DNA of 64,000 nucleotides, taken from Hemileia vastatrix. Taxonomy: Eukaryota > Basidiomycota > Pucciniomycetes > Pucciniales > Zaghouaniaceae. The stretch lies in assembly GCA_030280995.1 (NCBI GenBank), contig JASXTE010000008.1:13741212-13805211 (forward strand), written 5' to 3'. A program made the translations under genes and the position numbers. Numbering within the stretch: position 1 is the stretch's first letter; every line of letters starts with the position of its first letter. The notes beneath the pieces were generated by a model that ran no database searches, was not told where the DNA came from, and saw only the letters and a program-made list of their open reading frames with translations. Shown piece by piece: positions 1-9,360 of this stretch.

Positions 1-2331
1 GAACATATTCATCATGTTCGACAGGCCCTAAATCGTCTTCGAGATCATGGTCTCTACGCCAAGCATAATAAATGCAAATTCCACCTCAAATCAATTGATT
101 TTTTGGGGTTTACGTTGTCCACTGACGGTTTAGTAATGGATGACAAAAAAGTCCAGAAAATCCTGGAATGGCCTGAGCCCAAAAACATTAAATCACTCCA
201 AGGATTTTTGGGTTTTGCAAACTTCTATAGAAGATTTATTAAAGATTACTCTAAAACTATTTCCAATCTTACTTCTCTTCTTAGAAAAGATATTCCTTTT
301 GTTTTTCCTTCTACAGCGCAAAAGGAATTCGAAGCACTAAAAACGGCGTTCACCACAGCCCCAATTCTTCAGCATTTTGATCCTTCGGCCTCGACAATAG
401 TTGAGACAGATGCGAGCGATTATGCTATTGCAGGGGTCATCTCCCAATTAAATCCTGAAACAAATTTGTTTCATCCTGTTGCTTTTGAGTCACGCAAACT
501 CATAGCCGCGGAATTAAATTATGAAATTCATGACAAAGAGCTTTTAGCTATTATCCATTGTCTTAAAAAATGGCGTTCTTTTCTTCTCAGCCTAGATAGT
601 CCTTTTCAAATTTTAACTGATCACAATGCTTTGAAATACTTCATGTCTTCTAAAGTGTTAACCAGGCGTCAAGCCAGGCGGGCTGAACTTTTGTCTGAAT
701 TTTCTTTCTCTATTTCCTATCGCCCAGGAAAAAACTGCATTGTCCCAGATATCTTGTCACGTCGGGACGACGTTTACCCACAGCGGGGGGACGCATTTGC
801 TGACAAGAACCCAGCAAATGTGCAATCAATCTTCAACGAATCAATGTTAACAACTCATCAACTTAATTCGATGACAATTCAATCTTTTCGAAATCCACTA
901 TCCAACATCCTCGAAGCTCAGTCGAAGGACGATTATTGTTTAGGGTTAAAAGAAAAAATACTCTCGAAGCAAGGGGCCAAAAGATTTAGTATTGAATCAG
1001 GTCTATTAGTCTTCGAAGGTAGAGTAGTCATACCCGACAACAATGAGATAAAATTATGGATTTTCAATAGTCGACATGATTCTCCGTTAGCTGGTCATTT
1101 TGGGGTTGATAAAACCTACCAGTTAATAGCGAGGGATTTCTTCTGGCCAGGTATGACCAAGGAAATCAAGGCCTATATAAAAGCTTGTTACGAATGTAAT
1201 AGGAATAAGGCTCCCTGTCACCGGAAGCATGGGTTGCTTCAACCACTTCCTATTCCCTCTAAAACTTGGGAATCTTTATCGATGGATTTCATTTCTCAAC
1301 TTCCTATTTCTAATGATTTTGATGCTATATTAGTAATAGTAGATAGATTTTCAAAAATGTCTATTTTTGTTAAAACCACTACTACTGCTACAGCAGAAGA
1401 TTTGTCAAAATTGTTTCTAGAATATGTATTTTCTAAACACGGCTTACCAAATGACATTATTTCAGATAGAGGCTCATTGTTTGTATCCACATTCTGGACC
1501 CAACTGTCTCGACAACTCAATATCACGAGGAATCTCTCCACGGCCTATCACCCTGAAACCGATGGTCAAACAGAAAGAGTTAACCAAATCCTCGAACAAT
1601 ATCTTCAAATGTATGTCAGTTACCAACAAGACTATTGGACCACATGGTTACCATTGGCCGAATTTGCTTATTATAACTCGACTCATTCTTCGACACGACA
1701 ATCTCCCTTCAAAACCATTTATGGACGACATCCTCGATTCAACTCAATTCATGTAGGAACTAATCATCCTGCAGAACATTATCTTCAAACTATATCACAA
1801 CTCCTAGAAGAACTTAAAACAAATTTGGAATCAGCAATTCGAAGATACAAGGAACAGGCCGACAAACATCGACAATCTGCTCCTTCCTTTAAACCAGGCG
1901 ACAATGTATGGCTCGATGCACGAAACATCCGAACAACAAGACCATCAAAGAAACTGGCTGAAAAGCGCTTGGGACCATTCGAAATCGACTCTGAAGTCTC
2001 TAAAACTGCATTTCGACTCAAGTTACCTCCTAAATGGCAGGCGATTCACCCTGTTTTCCATGTATCTCTCCTGGAACTGGCTCGAGAAATATACCCGGGC
2101 AAGAACCAACCCCCTCCGGAACCGGTCGAAGTAGAAGATCATCTAGAGTGGGAAGTAAGTCGTATCCTTGATTCAAGAATACGCAAGGGGAAACTTCAAT
2201 ACCTCGTGGAATGGGAAGGCTTCCTCAATGACTCAGACAAAACATCCTGGGAACCAGCCATCAATGTTTCCAATGCTCCTGAACTCCTAAAATCTTTTCA
2301 TTCGAAATATCCTTTAAAACCAAAACCTTAA
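1..2331 (+). CDS. Gypsy A1 Pol, C-terminal part: RT thumb, RNase H, integrase, chromodomain
   Basis: The frame is open from base 1 to the TAA at 2329-2331, so about 776 residues are visible and the start lies outside the window. Position 103 is an internal TTG, not a start. Domains in order: the end of the RT (LNRLRDHGLYAKH, then FLGF); RNase H with the TDAS motif near base 409, E and D in YEIHDKELL and the TDHNALKY motif; a HHCC zinc-binding integrase N-terminus (H..H before CYECNRNK); the DDE core with D in MDFISQLP, D in SDRGSLF and E in DGQTERVN; a GPF module with HPVFHVSLLE; and a chromodomain (EVSRILDSR to SWEPAINV). The enzyme copies and integrates element cDNA, and chromodomains of this class steer integration to chromatin. 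No stop or frameshift is seen in this part, unlike the A2 copy. Confidence 0.93.
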   Translation, partial: EHIHHVRQALNRLRDHGLYAKHNKCKFHLKSIDFLGFTLSTDGLVMDDKKVQKILEWPEPKNIKSLQGFLGFANFYRRFIKDYSKTISNLTSLLRKDIPFVFPSTAQKEFEALKTAFTTAPILQHFDPSASTIVETDASDYAIAGVISQLNPETNLFHPVAFESRKLIAAELNYEIHDKELLAIIHCLKKWRSFLLSLDSPFQILTDHNALKYFMSSKVLTRRQARRAELLSEFSFSISYRPGKNCIVPDILSRRDDVYPQRGDAFADKNPANVQSIFNESMLTTHQLNSMTIQSFRNPLSNILEAQSKDDYCLGLKEKILSKQGAKRFSIESGLLVFEGRVVIPDNNEIKLWIFNSRHDSPLAGHFGVDKTYQLIARDFFWPGMTKEIKAYIKACYECNRNKAPCHRKHGLLQPLPIPSKTWESLSMDFISQLPISNDFDAILVIVDRFSKMSIFVKTTTTATAEDLSKLFLEYVFSKHGLPNDIISDRGSLFVSTFWTQLSRQLNITRNLSTAYHPETDGQTERVNQILEQYLQMYVSYQQDYWTTWLPLAEFAYYNSTHSSTRQSPFKTIYGRHPRFNSIHVGTNHPAEHYLQTISQLLEELKTNLESAIRRYKEQADKHRQSAPSFKPGDNVWLDARNIRTTRPSKKLAEKRLGPFEIDSEVSKTAFRLKLPPKWQAIHPVFHVSLLELAREIYPGKNQPPPEPVEVEDHLEWEVSRILDSRIRKGKLQYLVEWEGFLNDSDKTSWEPAINVSNAPELLKSFHSKYPLKPKP

Positions 2332-3280
2332 AATTTCTTTATTTAAAATTTTCTTTTCTTTTCTTTCTTTCTTTAAAATCTAAAACACCTCTTAAATTTC
2401 TTAGCCTTGTTTTCTTTTTCTCTCTTCTTTTTCTTTCTTCTCCTTCTATAAATTTCCTCCAAAACCAACCAAAATAAAATTAAATTAAAATTAAATACAA
2501 TAAAAAAAAATAAAATAAAATAAAAATTAAAATTAAATAAAATAAAATTAAATTAAATTAAATTAAATAAAATAAAATAAAATAAAATAGAATAATAAAA
2601 TAAAATAAAAAACTCATAAATCTCTCTAAATATTTTCTTCTTTTCTTTTTTCAATTCTTTAAATACATTCTTTTCTTAAATTTAAAATTCTCTTCAAAAT
2701 TTTCTCTTTAAAAAATTTTTTTTATTCTCTCTTTTAAAGACTTTCTTTTATTTGAATCATCAAATCCTGTATGGCATGACCATTTCCTCGAACTTAACTT
2801 CAACCCCTGAATCTCCGTATAATAATTCTTCGAAACAAATAAATCTTCTTTTCAAACTCTCTTAAATTCTACCCTTTGTTTTTTTTCTTTTCTTTCTCCT
2901 CTTTTTTTAAACTAAAATTTCTTTTAAAAAAAAAAAAAAAATCCTCAATTTAACAACTCATCTCAATCACAAAACCGTTTCTTTTTCTCTCTCTTTTCTT
3001 ACATAAAAGTTTTCCTTTTAAAAACACTAAAACTTCCTTCAATTAAAACAACCTTTTTTCTTTCTTTAAAATTCTTCTTTCAAATTCTAAAAATTTTTTT
3101 TAAAACTTCTTTTTTCTTTTTTTTTTCCCTTCTTTTTCTCTTTCTCAAATCTTGTAAAATTAACAACATTCACCTACAATATAAAAAAAAAATAATAATA
3201 CTAATAATAAAATAAAATAAAAATAAAATAAAACTAAAATACAATTTTTTCTTCTACTTCTTTCCATCTCCTTTTCATTT
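2332..3280. repeat. T/A-rich spacer between convergent pol and antisense gene, with (AAATA)-type simple repeat
   Basis: This is a gene-free stretch of 949 bases. It is pyrimidine-rich on the plus strand, with many TTTCTTT runs. A low-complexity tract at about 2470-2615 is built from AAATA and AAATTAAAAT units. A2 has a matching spacer at 32086-32986, so the spacer belongs to family A and is not local decay. It lies where pol and the antisense gene converge and probably holds both 3' ends. No poly(A) signal was assigned with confidence. Confidence 0.7.
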
Positions 3281-4229
3281 TCAAATTTTTTCTTTTAATT
3301 TTTCTCGAACCAATCTTTTCATTTTCTCCAAAACTACCCTTATCTCCTTCCTGCATTTATCAAATACCTCCTCCTCTCCTACCGGAACCACCTCTCCAAT
3401 CTCCAAGAGCTCCTCCGCCACGTCGAAGGAAGCAGCGTCAATAATAGCGTCGACCTCCCCACATAGTTCTTCCGCGAACCTTACTCGTCGACCTTGACGA
3501 GGTTTCTTTGACCACACCTGGTCCAGGGTGTCTTCGGGCTCTTCAACCACTTCCGTGGCCGGAGGGTTTGCCTCAGTTGATATAACCGGCGCGGGTTCCG
3601 CAATCGGCTCTTCCAGGTTATTCGATGTCTAAAACGCGACTCATCAGTAACTTCATCGTTGAAATAGAACAATTAAAACTTACCTCGAAGATGGGATCAG
3701 GCTCCAGAAATAACCTGGGCACCACTCCGACTTCTACCTCTCTCTCTTCCTCATCGTCCTCGATGACCACCCGACGTTTCTTGGGTGCCCGCCCTGGAAC
3801 AGGGACTTCATCTTCATCCTCCACCAATTCATCGACCTCTTCCTCGACACCTCGCGTCAAACTTGTGGCCTGGGTTACCCAGGTTGAGATCTCGTTGTTC
3901 ATCTCCTTATCATTTTCCCCCACCGATTGTTCATCTTCGATCGAGACATCCCAAATGTCTTCAACCACCTCTTTAGTCTTTGGAACTACCCAAAATTTTG
4001 TTTTTGTGAATCGATTTTCGATTCCCGCGTTCTTCGTCAACGCATTGCACGCCACTCGCCGCCAACGGCAAAACTCGCATTTCTGGCGAGGGCCTCGAGT
4101 CGCCGTACTTTCGACACAGAAATATTCCATGCTTTCACCAGCCGTGCAAGTCCGTGAAAACTGTCGTGTGATTATTCCCCCATCCGCTTTAGGGTGTGGA
4201 GGCGTGGGTGTGGGGGTAGGGCAGTTCAT
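3281..4229 (-). CDS. Antisense two-exon gene carried by gypsy family A (copy 1, intact)
   Basis: Exon 1 is 4229-3684 and exon 2 is 3628-3281, with a phase-0 intron at 3683-3629 (55 nt; GTAAG donor, TTTTAG acceptor). Together they encode 297 residues. I chose the ATG at 4229 because the A2 copy starts at the same MNCPTPTP sequence; an in-frame ATG at 4274 is not shared. The N-terminus is Pro-rich. Cys28, Cys38, Cys51, Cys54 and Cys61 follow, and C51-X2-C54-X6-C61 (CEFCRWRRVAC) resembles half of a fungal zinc cluster. The middle is very acidic (about residues 95-180) with a KKRR basic patch. The C-terminus (WSKKPRQGRRVRFAEELCGE onward) is the most conserved part and ends in a charged helix. No known family is recognised. 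It is transcribed against pol, so its promoter must lie in or beside the 3' LTR. A nucleic-acid-binding role is only a guess from the Cys motif. Confidence 0.8.
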
Positions 4230-4337
4230 TATAAAATAAATAATTGAGAGATGCGGGAAAAAAGTATTAGACAAGTGAAATTAGTGTGGGAAGATGGTTC
4301 AAGCTCAACGGAGTTCGCGTTCTTATACCCGGGCATC
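4230..4337. promoter_or_regulatory. Gap between antisense gene start and A1 3' LTR
   Basis: This short gap holds the presumed 5' leader of the antisense gene on the minus strand and the site where the plus-strand polypurine tract of A1 should be. No long purine run touches the LTR: the last bases before TGTCACG are ACCCGGGCATC. A purine-rich run (GGGAAAAAAGTATTAGA) lies about 80 bases further upstream. The A2 copy has the same arrangement. Confidence 0.4.
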
Positions 4338-5111
4338 TGTCACGCGCCACGTGACACTCGAGGCGAAATTAACTCAATAAATCAATAATATCGAGTCCTA
4401 CATCTATACTCGAAGCACAGAAAGCAATTCTCCATAGCAACTGCGATTTTTCCTTTGTGTACTTACTATTTAACTGCGCTAGCCTAAACTCTAAATCTAA
4501 ATTAGTCAATCTCCCAATAGGGTACCTTAGTCCTTTTCAATAAGCGACGCACAGCGCTAGGATCAACGAAATAGTACAGTAGTAGTTTTTTCATTAAAGT
4601 TTTGTTAATTAATTAAAAAGGGGTATATTGAGCATGGACGGATATTTAGTGAAGAGGGTCTAAGTGTATGTTAGTAATGGTCAATGGAATGGGAATACTG
4701 CGATGGAAGGGAGGTCAATGCGAGGAGGAACAAAGGATATAAAAGGAGTTGGGTATTTGGTTCGATATTCCTTAGAATTAAATTATAATATTGTATTTAC
4801 ATTAATAGTGGAAAAACCTTAAAAGTTAAAACATTGTTATTGTATCTTTCTTTTACCTTCTCAATATTCATTTCTAAATCCTAAATCTTTGACTATTGAG
4901 TTTCCAACCCTTCGTGAGATTTTAAGAATTATTATTACCTTGGAACTAGTTTATAATTCTTCTCGAATAAACCTCGAACCTATAGCTATTACTTCGAGTG
5001 ACCTTCAAATAATTTCCTCGAATCATTCCTCTGTGCTTCGAAGAAGTTTCTAAATCCCTCATCTCACTTTCAGGAACATCCTCGACCTTGTGCGTAGGTC
5101 GTCCGGTGACA
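4338..5111 (+). repeat. A1 3' LTR (774 bp)
   Basis: The LTR begins TGTCACGCGCCACGTGACA and ends GTCCGGTGACA, so it has TG...CA ends. Its boundaries are fixed by the solo copy at 27538-28344, which is flanked by a TTTAT duplication, and by the A2 3' LTR at 30244-31013. It includes a GATATAAAAGG box near 4737, a plausible TATA element for element transcription. Sequence after 5111 matches the inside of an E-family LTR. Confidence 0.88.
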
Positions 5112-5279
5112 TTTTCCACCACTAGCACGCATTTAAATCCAAGTATTGTGAGTTTTATTTGATTATAACTATTCTATTAGTCTTCCCCTGAGGTTTAATC
5201 ACTAAATCATTTATTAATAAGTAGTAGGACCATAAAATAATACTAATATATCACACTTATATACTAGACTATACTGACA
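5112..5279 (+). repeat. 3'-terminal fragment of an E-family LTR
   Basis: The segment from TTTTCCACCACTAGCACGC to ATACTGACA matches the last part of the solo E LTR (about 56889-57052) in the same orientation, with scattered differences. It is the right flank of A1 and ends at the proper E LTR terminus. The rest of that LTR should lie to the left of A1, outside the window. Confidence 0.8.
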
Positions 5280-5280
5280 A

Positions 5281-5816
5281 CAATAGTAGTTTTCATTAAA
5301 GTTTTGTAAATTAATTAAAAAGGGGGTAAATTGAGCATGGACAGATATTTAGCGAAGAGAGTCTAAGCGTATGTTAGTAATGGTCAATGGTATGGGAATG
5401 GTGCGATGGAAGGGAGGTCAATGCGAGGAGGAACAAAGGATATAAAAGGGTTGGGTATTTGGTTCGATATTCCTTAGAATTAAATTATAAATCGTATTTA
5501 CATTAATAGTGGTAAATCTTTAAAAGTTGAAATCATTGTTATTGTATCTTTCTTTTATTTTCTAAATATTCATCTCTAAATCCTAAATCTTTGATTATTG
5601 AGCTTCCAACCCTTCGTGAGATCTTAAGAATTCCTATTACCTTTGAAACTATTTTATAATTATTCTCGAACGAACCTCAAACCTGTAGCTCTTACTTCGA
5701 GAGACCTTCAAATCATTTCCTCGAATCATTCCTCTGTGCTTAGAAGAAGTTTCTAAATCTCTCATCTCACTTTCAGGAACATCCTCGACCTTGTGCGTAG
5801 GTCGTCTGGTGAAAGA
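5281..5816 (+). repeat. Truncated A-family LTR fragment
   Basis: The sequence from AATAGTAGTTTTCATTAAAG to GTCGTCTGGTGAAAG aligns with about the last 540 bases of the A1 3' LTR (from about 4570). It lacks roughly the first 230 bases. It includes the GATATAAAAGG box near 5448. It abuts an E LTR end on the left and B1 pol on the right, so it is a broken insertion or recombination scar. Confidence 0.75.
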
Positions 5817-8208
5817 TTCACTTGAATAGAGTTTTCCAAAAAATGGATGAAATCAATATGACCTTATCCTTAAAAAAGTGTAAAACTGGTTTTCAATCTT
5901 TGAAAGTCCTTGGCCATGTTGTGTCAGGCTTAAAATTTGTGTAGACCAAAACAAAGTTGCTGCCATCCAAAATGTGAAAGCACCAAGTTCTGTAAGAGAA
6001 ATCCAAAGTTTTTTGGGGATGTGTGGCTATTATAGACAATATATTAAAAATTATCAGGTAATAGCGTTGCCTCTTACAAAACTGACCAGAAAAGATGTTG
6101 CCTTTCTCTGGAATAATGAGTGTCAAAAAGCTTTTAATACATTAAAAAGTTTCTTAATGAAAGCCCCTATAATGGCTCTTCCAGATTTTAACAAGCCATT
6201 TGTCCTGTATACAGATGCTAGCTTTATTGGTCTGGGTGCTGCCCTTCACCAGAAACAAATTAATAATGATAAATCCTCAGAGGTTGTAATTTTTTATATT
6301 TCAAGAACCTTATGAAATAGTGAATTGAAATATGGTGCCACTCAATTGGAGTGCTTAGCAGTTTTTTGGGCTCTTGAGAAGCTTCAATTCTATCTAGATG
6401 ACCAAAAATTTGAATAGGTAACTTACTGTAGTGCTGTGAATTCCCTCTTAAACCTGAAGATACCTAACAGACATATGTTCAGGTGGCAACTTGCTGTTCA
6501 AGAATACAGAGGACAGATGACAATTATCCATAGGGCTGGAAATGTTCACTCCAATGTTGATATTCTCTCCAGATTGCCTCTGCCAAATAATGACTCAAAT
6601 CCTGCTTATGTACCTGAAGATGATACTGTTCATATCCATGGTATATTTGTAGTAGATATGAAAGAAGAGTTATTGCAATCAATACTGGATTCATATGAGA
6701 AGGATTTTGATTTAAATAATTTGGTTACTATCTTAAATGATCTTAAGAATGCTTCAATTCAAGCATTAATAAAAACTCTTCCTGCAAAGTATCAAAATGC
6801 TTTGAGTAAAGGAAAGTTTTCTATTGAAGATGGTTATATATATTATAGAAGAAATCTTACTAATGTAATTGTAATTCCTCCTTCTATGAAAGAAACTATC
6901 CTCAAACTTTGTCATGATGACATATTAGCTGGTCATTTTGATCTTGAAAAAACATTAATTAGAATCAAAAACACTGCATGGTGGGCTAATATGTCTGAAG
7001 ACACAAAATTATATGTTGAATCTTGTGCTTCCTGCCAAAAATATAAAAGGTTGACAGGTAAGAGAGCAGGGTTATTACAACATATTGAAGCACCTAATGC
7101 TCCCTGGCAAATCCTTAATATGTATTTTGTCACTGGTCTTCCTGTTGCAGGTAAAGACAGCTTTAACTCTTGTTGGGTAATAGTAGATAGATTCACAAAA
7201 ATGTGCAAATTTATTCCAACCCACAAAGATGTATCCACCAAAGAATTAGCTTTCTTATGGTGGTCTTACATGTTTAATATTATTGGTTTTCCAAAAGCCA
7301 TTATCTCTGATAGGGATCCTAAATTTACTTCTGAGTTTTGGACCTCTTTGATGGATATTTGTGGCTGTGAGTTGAAATTGTCTACAGCTCACCATCCTCA
7401 GACTGATAGTCTAGCTGAGAGAATGATTCAAACTCTGGAAGATATGATTAGAAGGTATTGTGCCTTTGGTTTAGAATATAAAGACAATGAAAGATTTACT
7501 CATGATTGGGTCACTCTATTGCCTGGTCTTGAATTTGCATATAATAGCACTGATCATTGTGTCACTGAGAAAAAGCCTTTTGAGCTTTGGTTAGGTTATG
7601 TCCCACATACTCCTGCTCAGATTCTCAATAGTAAATTAACTAAGTTGGAACTACACCCTGGTGTAAAATCTTTCATGCAAATGCAACAGCTATGCAGAAA
7701 ACATGCTCAGAGCTGTATTGATAAAGCATTTGAATATGAAAAGAAAAGATGGGATAAATCCCATAAAGAATACACATTTAACAAGGGTGATGAAGTGTTG
7801 ATCTCTACTGTCCATTTCAATTTACAAGGTAACCACAAATTTAAAGGTCCTTTTGTAGGCCCATTTGTTGTTAAAAGAATGGTTGGTGATAATGCAGTGA
7901 GAGTTGTATTGTATTCTCCATATGATAGGAAACATCCTGTTTTTCCCATTTCTTTGCTTAAACCTTATACTTCCAACATTGAATTATTTCCCAAAAGAAG
8001 GGGAAGACCTCAGAAAAACCCTCAGGAAGTCACAGAAACAGCAGAAATTGATAAAATTCTCAATGATAGAATTATCACTTCTGAAAGAGGTATTGAATAT
8101 TTATTGAGATATAAGAACAAATCATCTGAACATGATGCATGGATACCTGGCAAGGAGATTTCAAATCTGCCTACTCTGTCAAAAAAATACAAAAAGAAAA
8201 AATCTTAG
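5817..8208 (+). pseudogene. Gypsy B1 pol remnant: RT end, RNase H, integrase, chromodomain
   Basis: Homology to B2 pol begins near 5817, inside the RT after the YIDD motif, so gag, protease and most of RT are missing. The frame shifts near 5930. It reads well from 5974 apart from stops at 6313 (TGA) and 6415 (TAG) within RNase H (LYTDASFIGLGAALHQ is intact). The integrase has the zinc-binding H..H and C..C (CASCQKYK). The first catalytic Asp of the DDE triad is replaced by Tyr (NMYFVTGLP instead of NMDFVTGLP); the second Asp (SDRDPKF) and the Glu (LAERMIQ) remain. The C-terminus has GPFVGPFVV and a chromodomain from about EIDKILNDR, ending in a Lys-rich tail. Even if expressed this copy could not integrate. 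Confidence 0.88.
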
Positions 8209-8230
8209 CATTTTTTTATTGTTTCTTTTA

Positions 8231-8241
8231 GAGTGAGGGAG
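8231..8241 (+). promoter_or_regulatory. Polypurine tract of B1
   Basis: GAGTGAGGGAG lies directly before the TGTCAGCC start of the 3' LTR, the position of the plus-strand primer in LTR elements. B2 has the same tract on the other strand (about 11712-11723). Confidence 0.7.
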
Positions 8242-9360
8242 TGTCAGCCAGGCTATTCCAGGAGCCCAGTAAATGATATGTTAATTTATAGGATTTGAAA
8301 GAGGGCGTAAGAATTGTATTTAATGTATATAAATTAATATTTTATTGCATAATAAAATTATATAAGTATCTATAAGTGTTATATTAATTTTATTGTTTAT
8401 ATAAATTTTTTATACATTTAAATTAAACATAATATATTATATTCTACAAATAATGGTGCATTTTTATGTATTTAATAATTATAAATTTATATTTTATTAA
8501 TTAAAAACATATATTATAATTATAAGTGTAAAATTTACTTATAATATAATTAAATTAATTATTTATATTTATATATTAAATATCATTTTTTATAGTATTA
8601 AACAATAATTAATGACGCTTCTTTTGACCCAAAATTGTGTCAGGAAAAACTAATTAATACTAAATTGCAATTAATTACATATTTTGTTGCGTCAAAATAT
8701 TTTTTGTTTCACTTAAAAATCCTTAAATAAGACTGTGCCATCTGTTTTTAATTATTTTTCTCATAGTTCCTATGTTCCAGGCTTTTTTAGTTATTCACTA
8801 TTTTTACTTACTGATTTGGGAATTAATTGTGGGAAAATTGGATTCTTACTTGGGGTTTTTAATTATTTGTTTCATATTTTTCTCTACATTGTTATGTTTC
8901 ACTTATTCTTTTAGATTCTTATTTCATTCTATTATATTTCTTGTATTTACAAATATAGTAGCGCTTCAGAGGGCCCGTTGCCTATAAAAGAGCATTGGAT
9001 AATCCCCTGTAGCCTCATCACTTACTATACACTCAACAAATTTAATATACTTTTATATCACGTTTATATTTTTTTATTAGTAATAAAATTCTAATTGAAA
9101 TTCTATATAACAATTTAAACATTGCTTTAAGTCTGATGGTAATCACAGTGTCTGCCGCGCATAGCTCTTACTTGAAATAATATTATTATTAATAAAAGCG
9201 AATTTTTTGTCACCTCTCAAATTACTTGTCATTGCTTTCTCTTCAATAAATTTAATAATTTTTTTAGACTTTATTTCTTTTATTTCTCAAATCACCATTA
9301 CCTCCTTGTCCTCCTCTCTTCTTCCCCTTCTTCTTCCCTCTTCTAGACAACTGACCGACA
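8242..9360 (+). repeat. B1 3' LTR (about 1119 bp)
   Basis: It starts TGTCAGCCAGGCTA after the polypurine tract. It ends at ACTGACCGACA, where E1 gag homology begins (9361). The right end is set only by that junction, because B1 has no second LTR here. A CCTATAAAAGAGC box near 8981 is a plausible TATA element. The first 14 bases equal those of the B2 LTR but the body does not align by eye, so B1 and B2 are sister families. Confidence 0.7.

Larger units (their letters stand above)
1..5111 (+). mobile_element. Ty3/gypsy retrotransposon A1, 5' end outside the window
   Basis: The visible part runs from the end of the reverse transcriptase through RNase H, integrase and chromodomain (1-2331). It continues with a T/A-rich spacer, an antisense two-exon gene (3281-4229, minus) and the 3' LTR (4338-5111). 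The same order is found in A2 at 30244-38612 on the other strand, which fixes the layout. The right flank is a fragment of an E-family LTR, so A1 probably inserted into an E LTR. Neither the 5' LTR nor the gag is in view, so no target-site duplication can be read. Confidence 0.9.

Noticed and set aside
1296..2021. Antisense frames within A1 pol (and 33777-34022 in A2)
   Set aside because: They are mirrored wherever pol is conserved and carry no motif. Shadows of pol.
2470..2620. Possible satellite or CRISPR-like array
   Set aside because: Plain AAATA/AAATTAAAAT microsatellite without spacers.
3625..4239. Plus-strand ORF (204 codons, Ser-rich) opposite exon 1 of the antisense gene
   Set aside because: It is a reverse-frame reading of the acidic and basic codons of the minus-strand gene. 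The minus strand has the conserved intron and substitution pattern.
8772..8987. Hydrophobic ORF in the B1 LTR (71 codons)
   Set aside because: Only one copy is available and the T-rich composition alone would give it.
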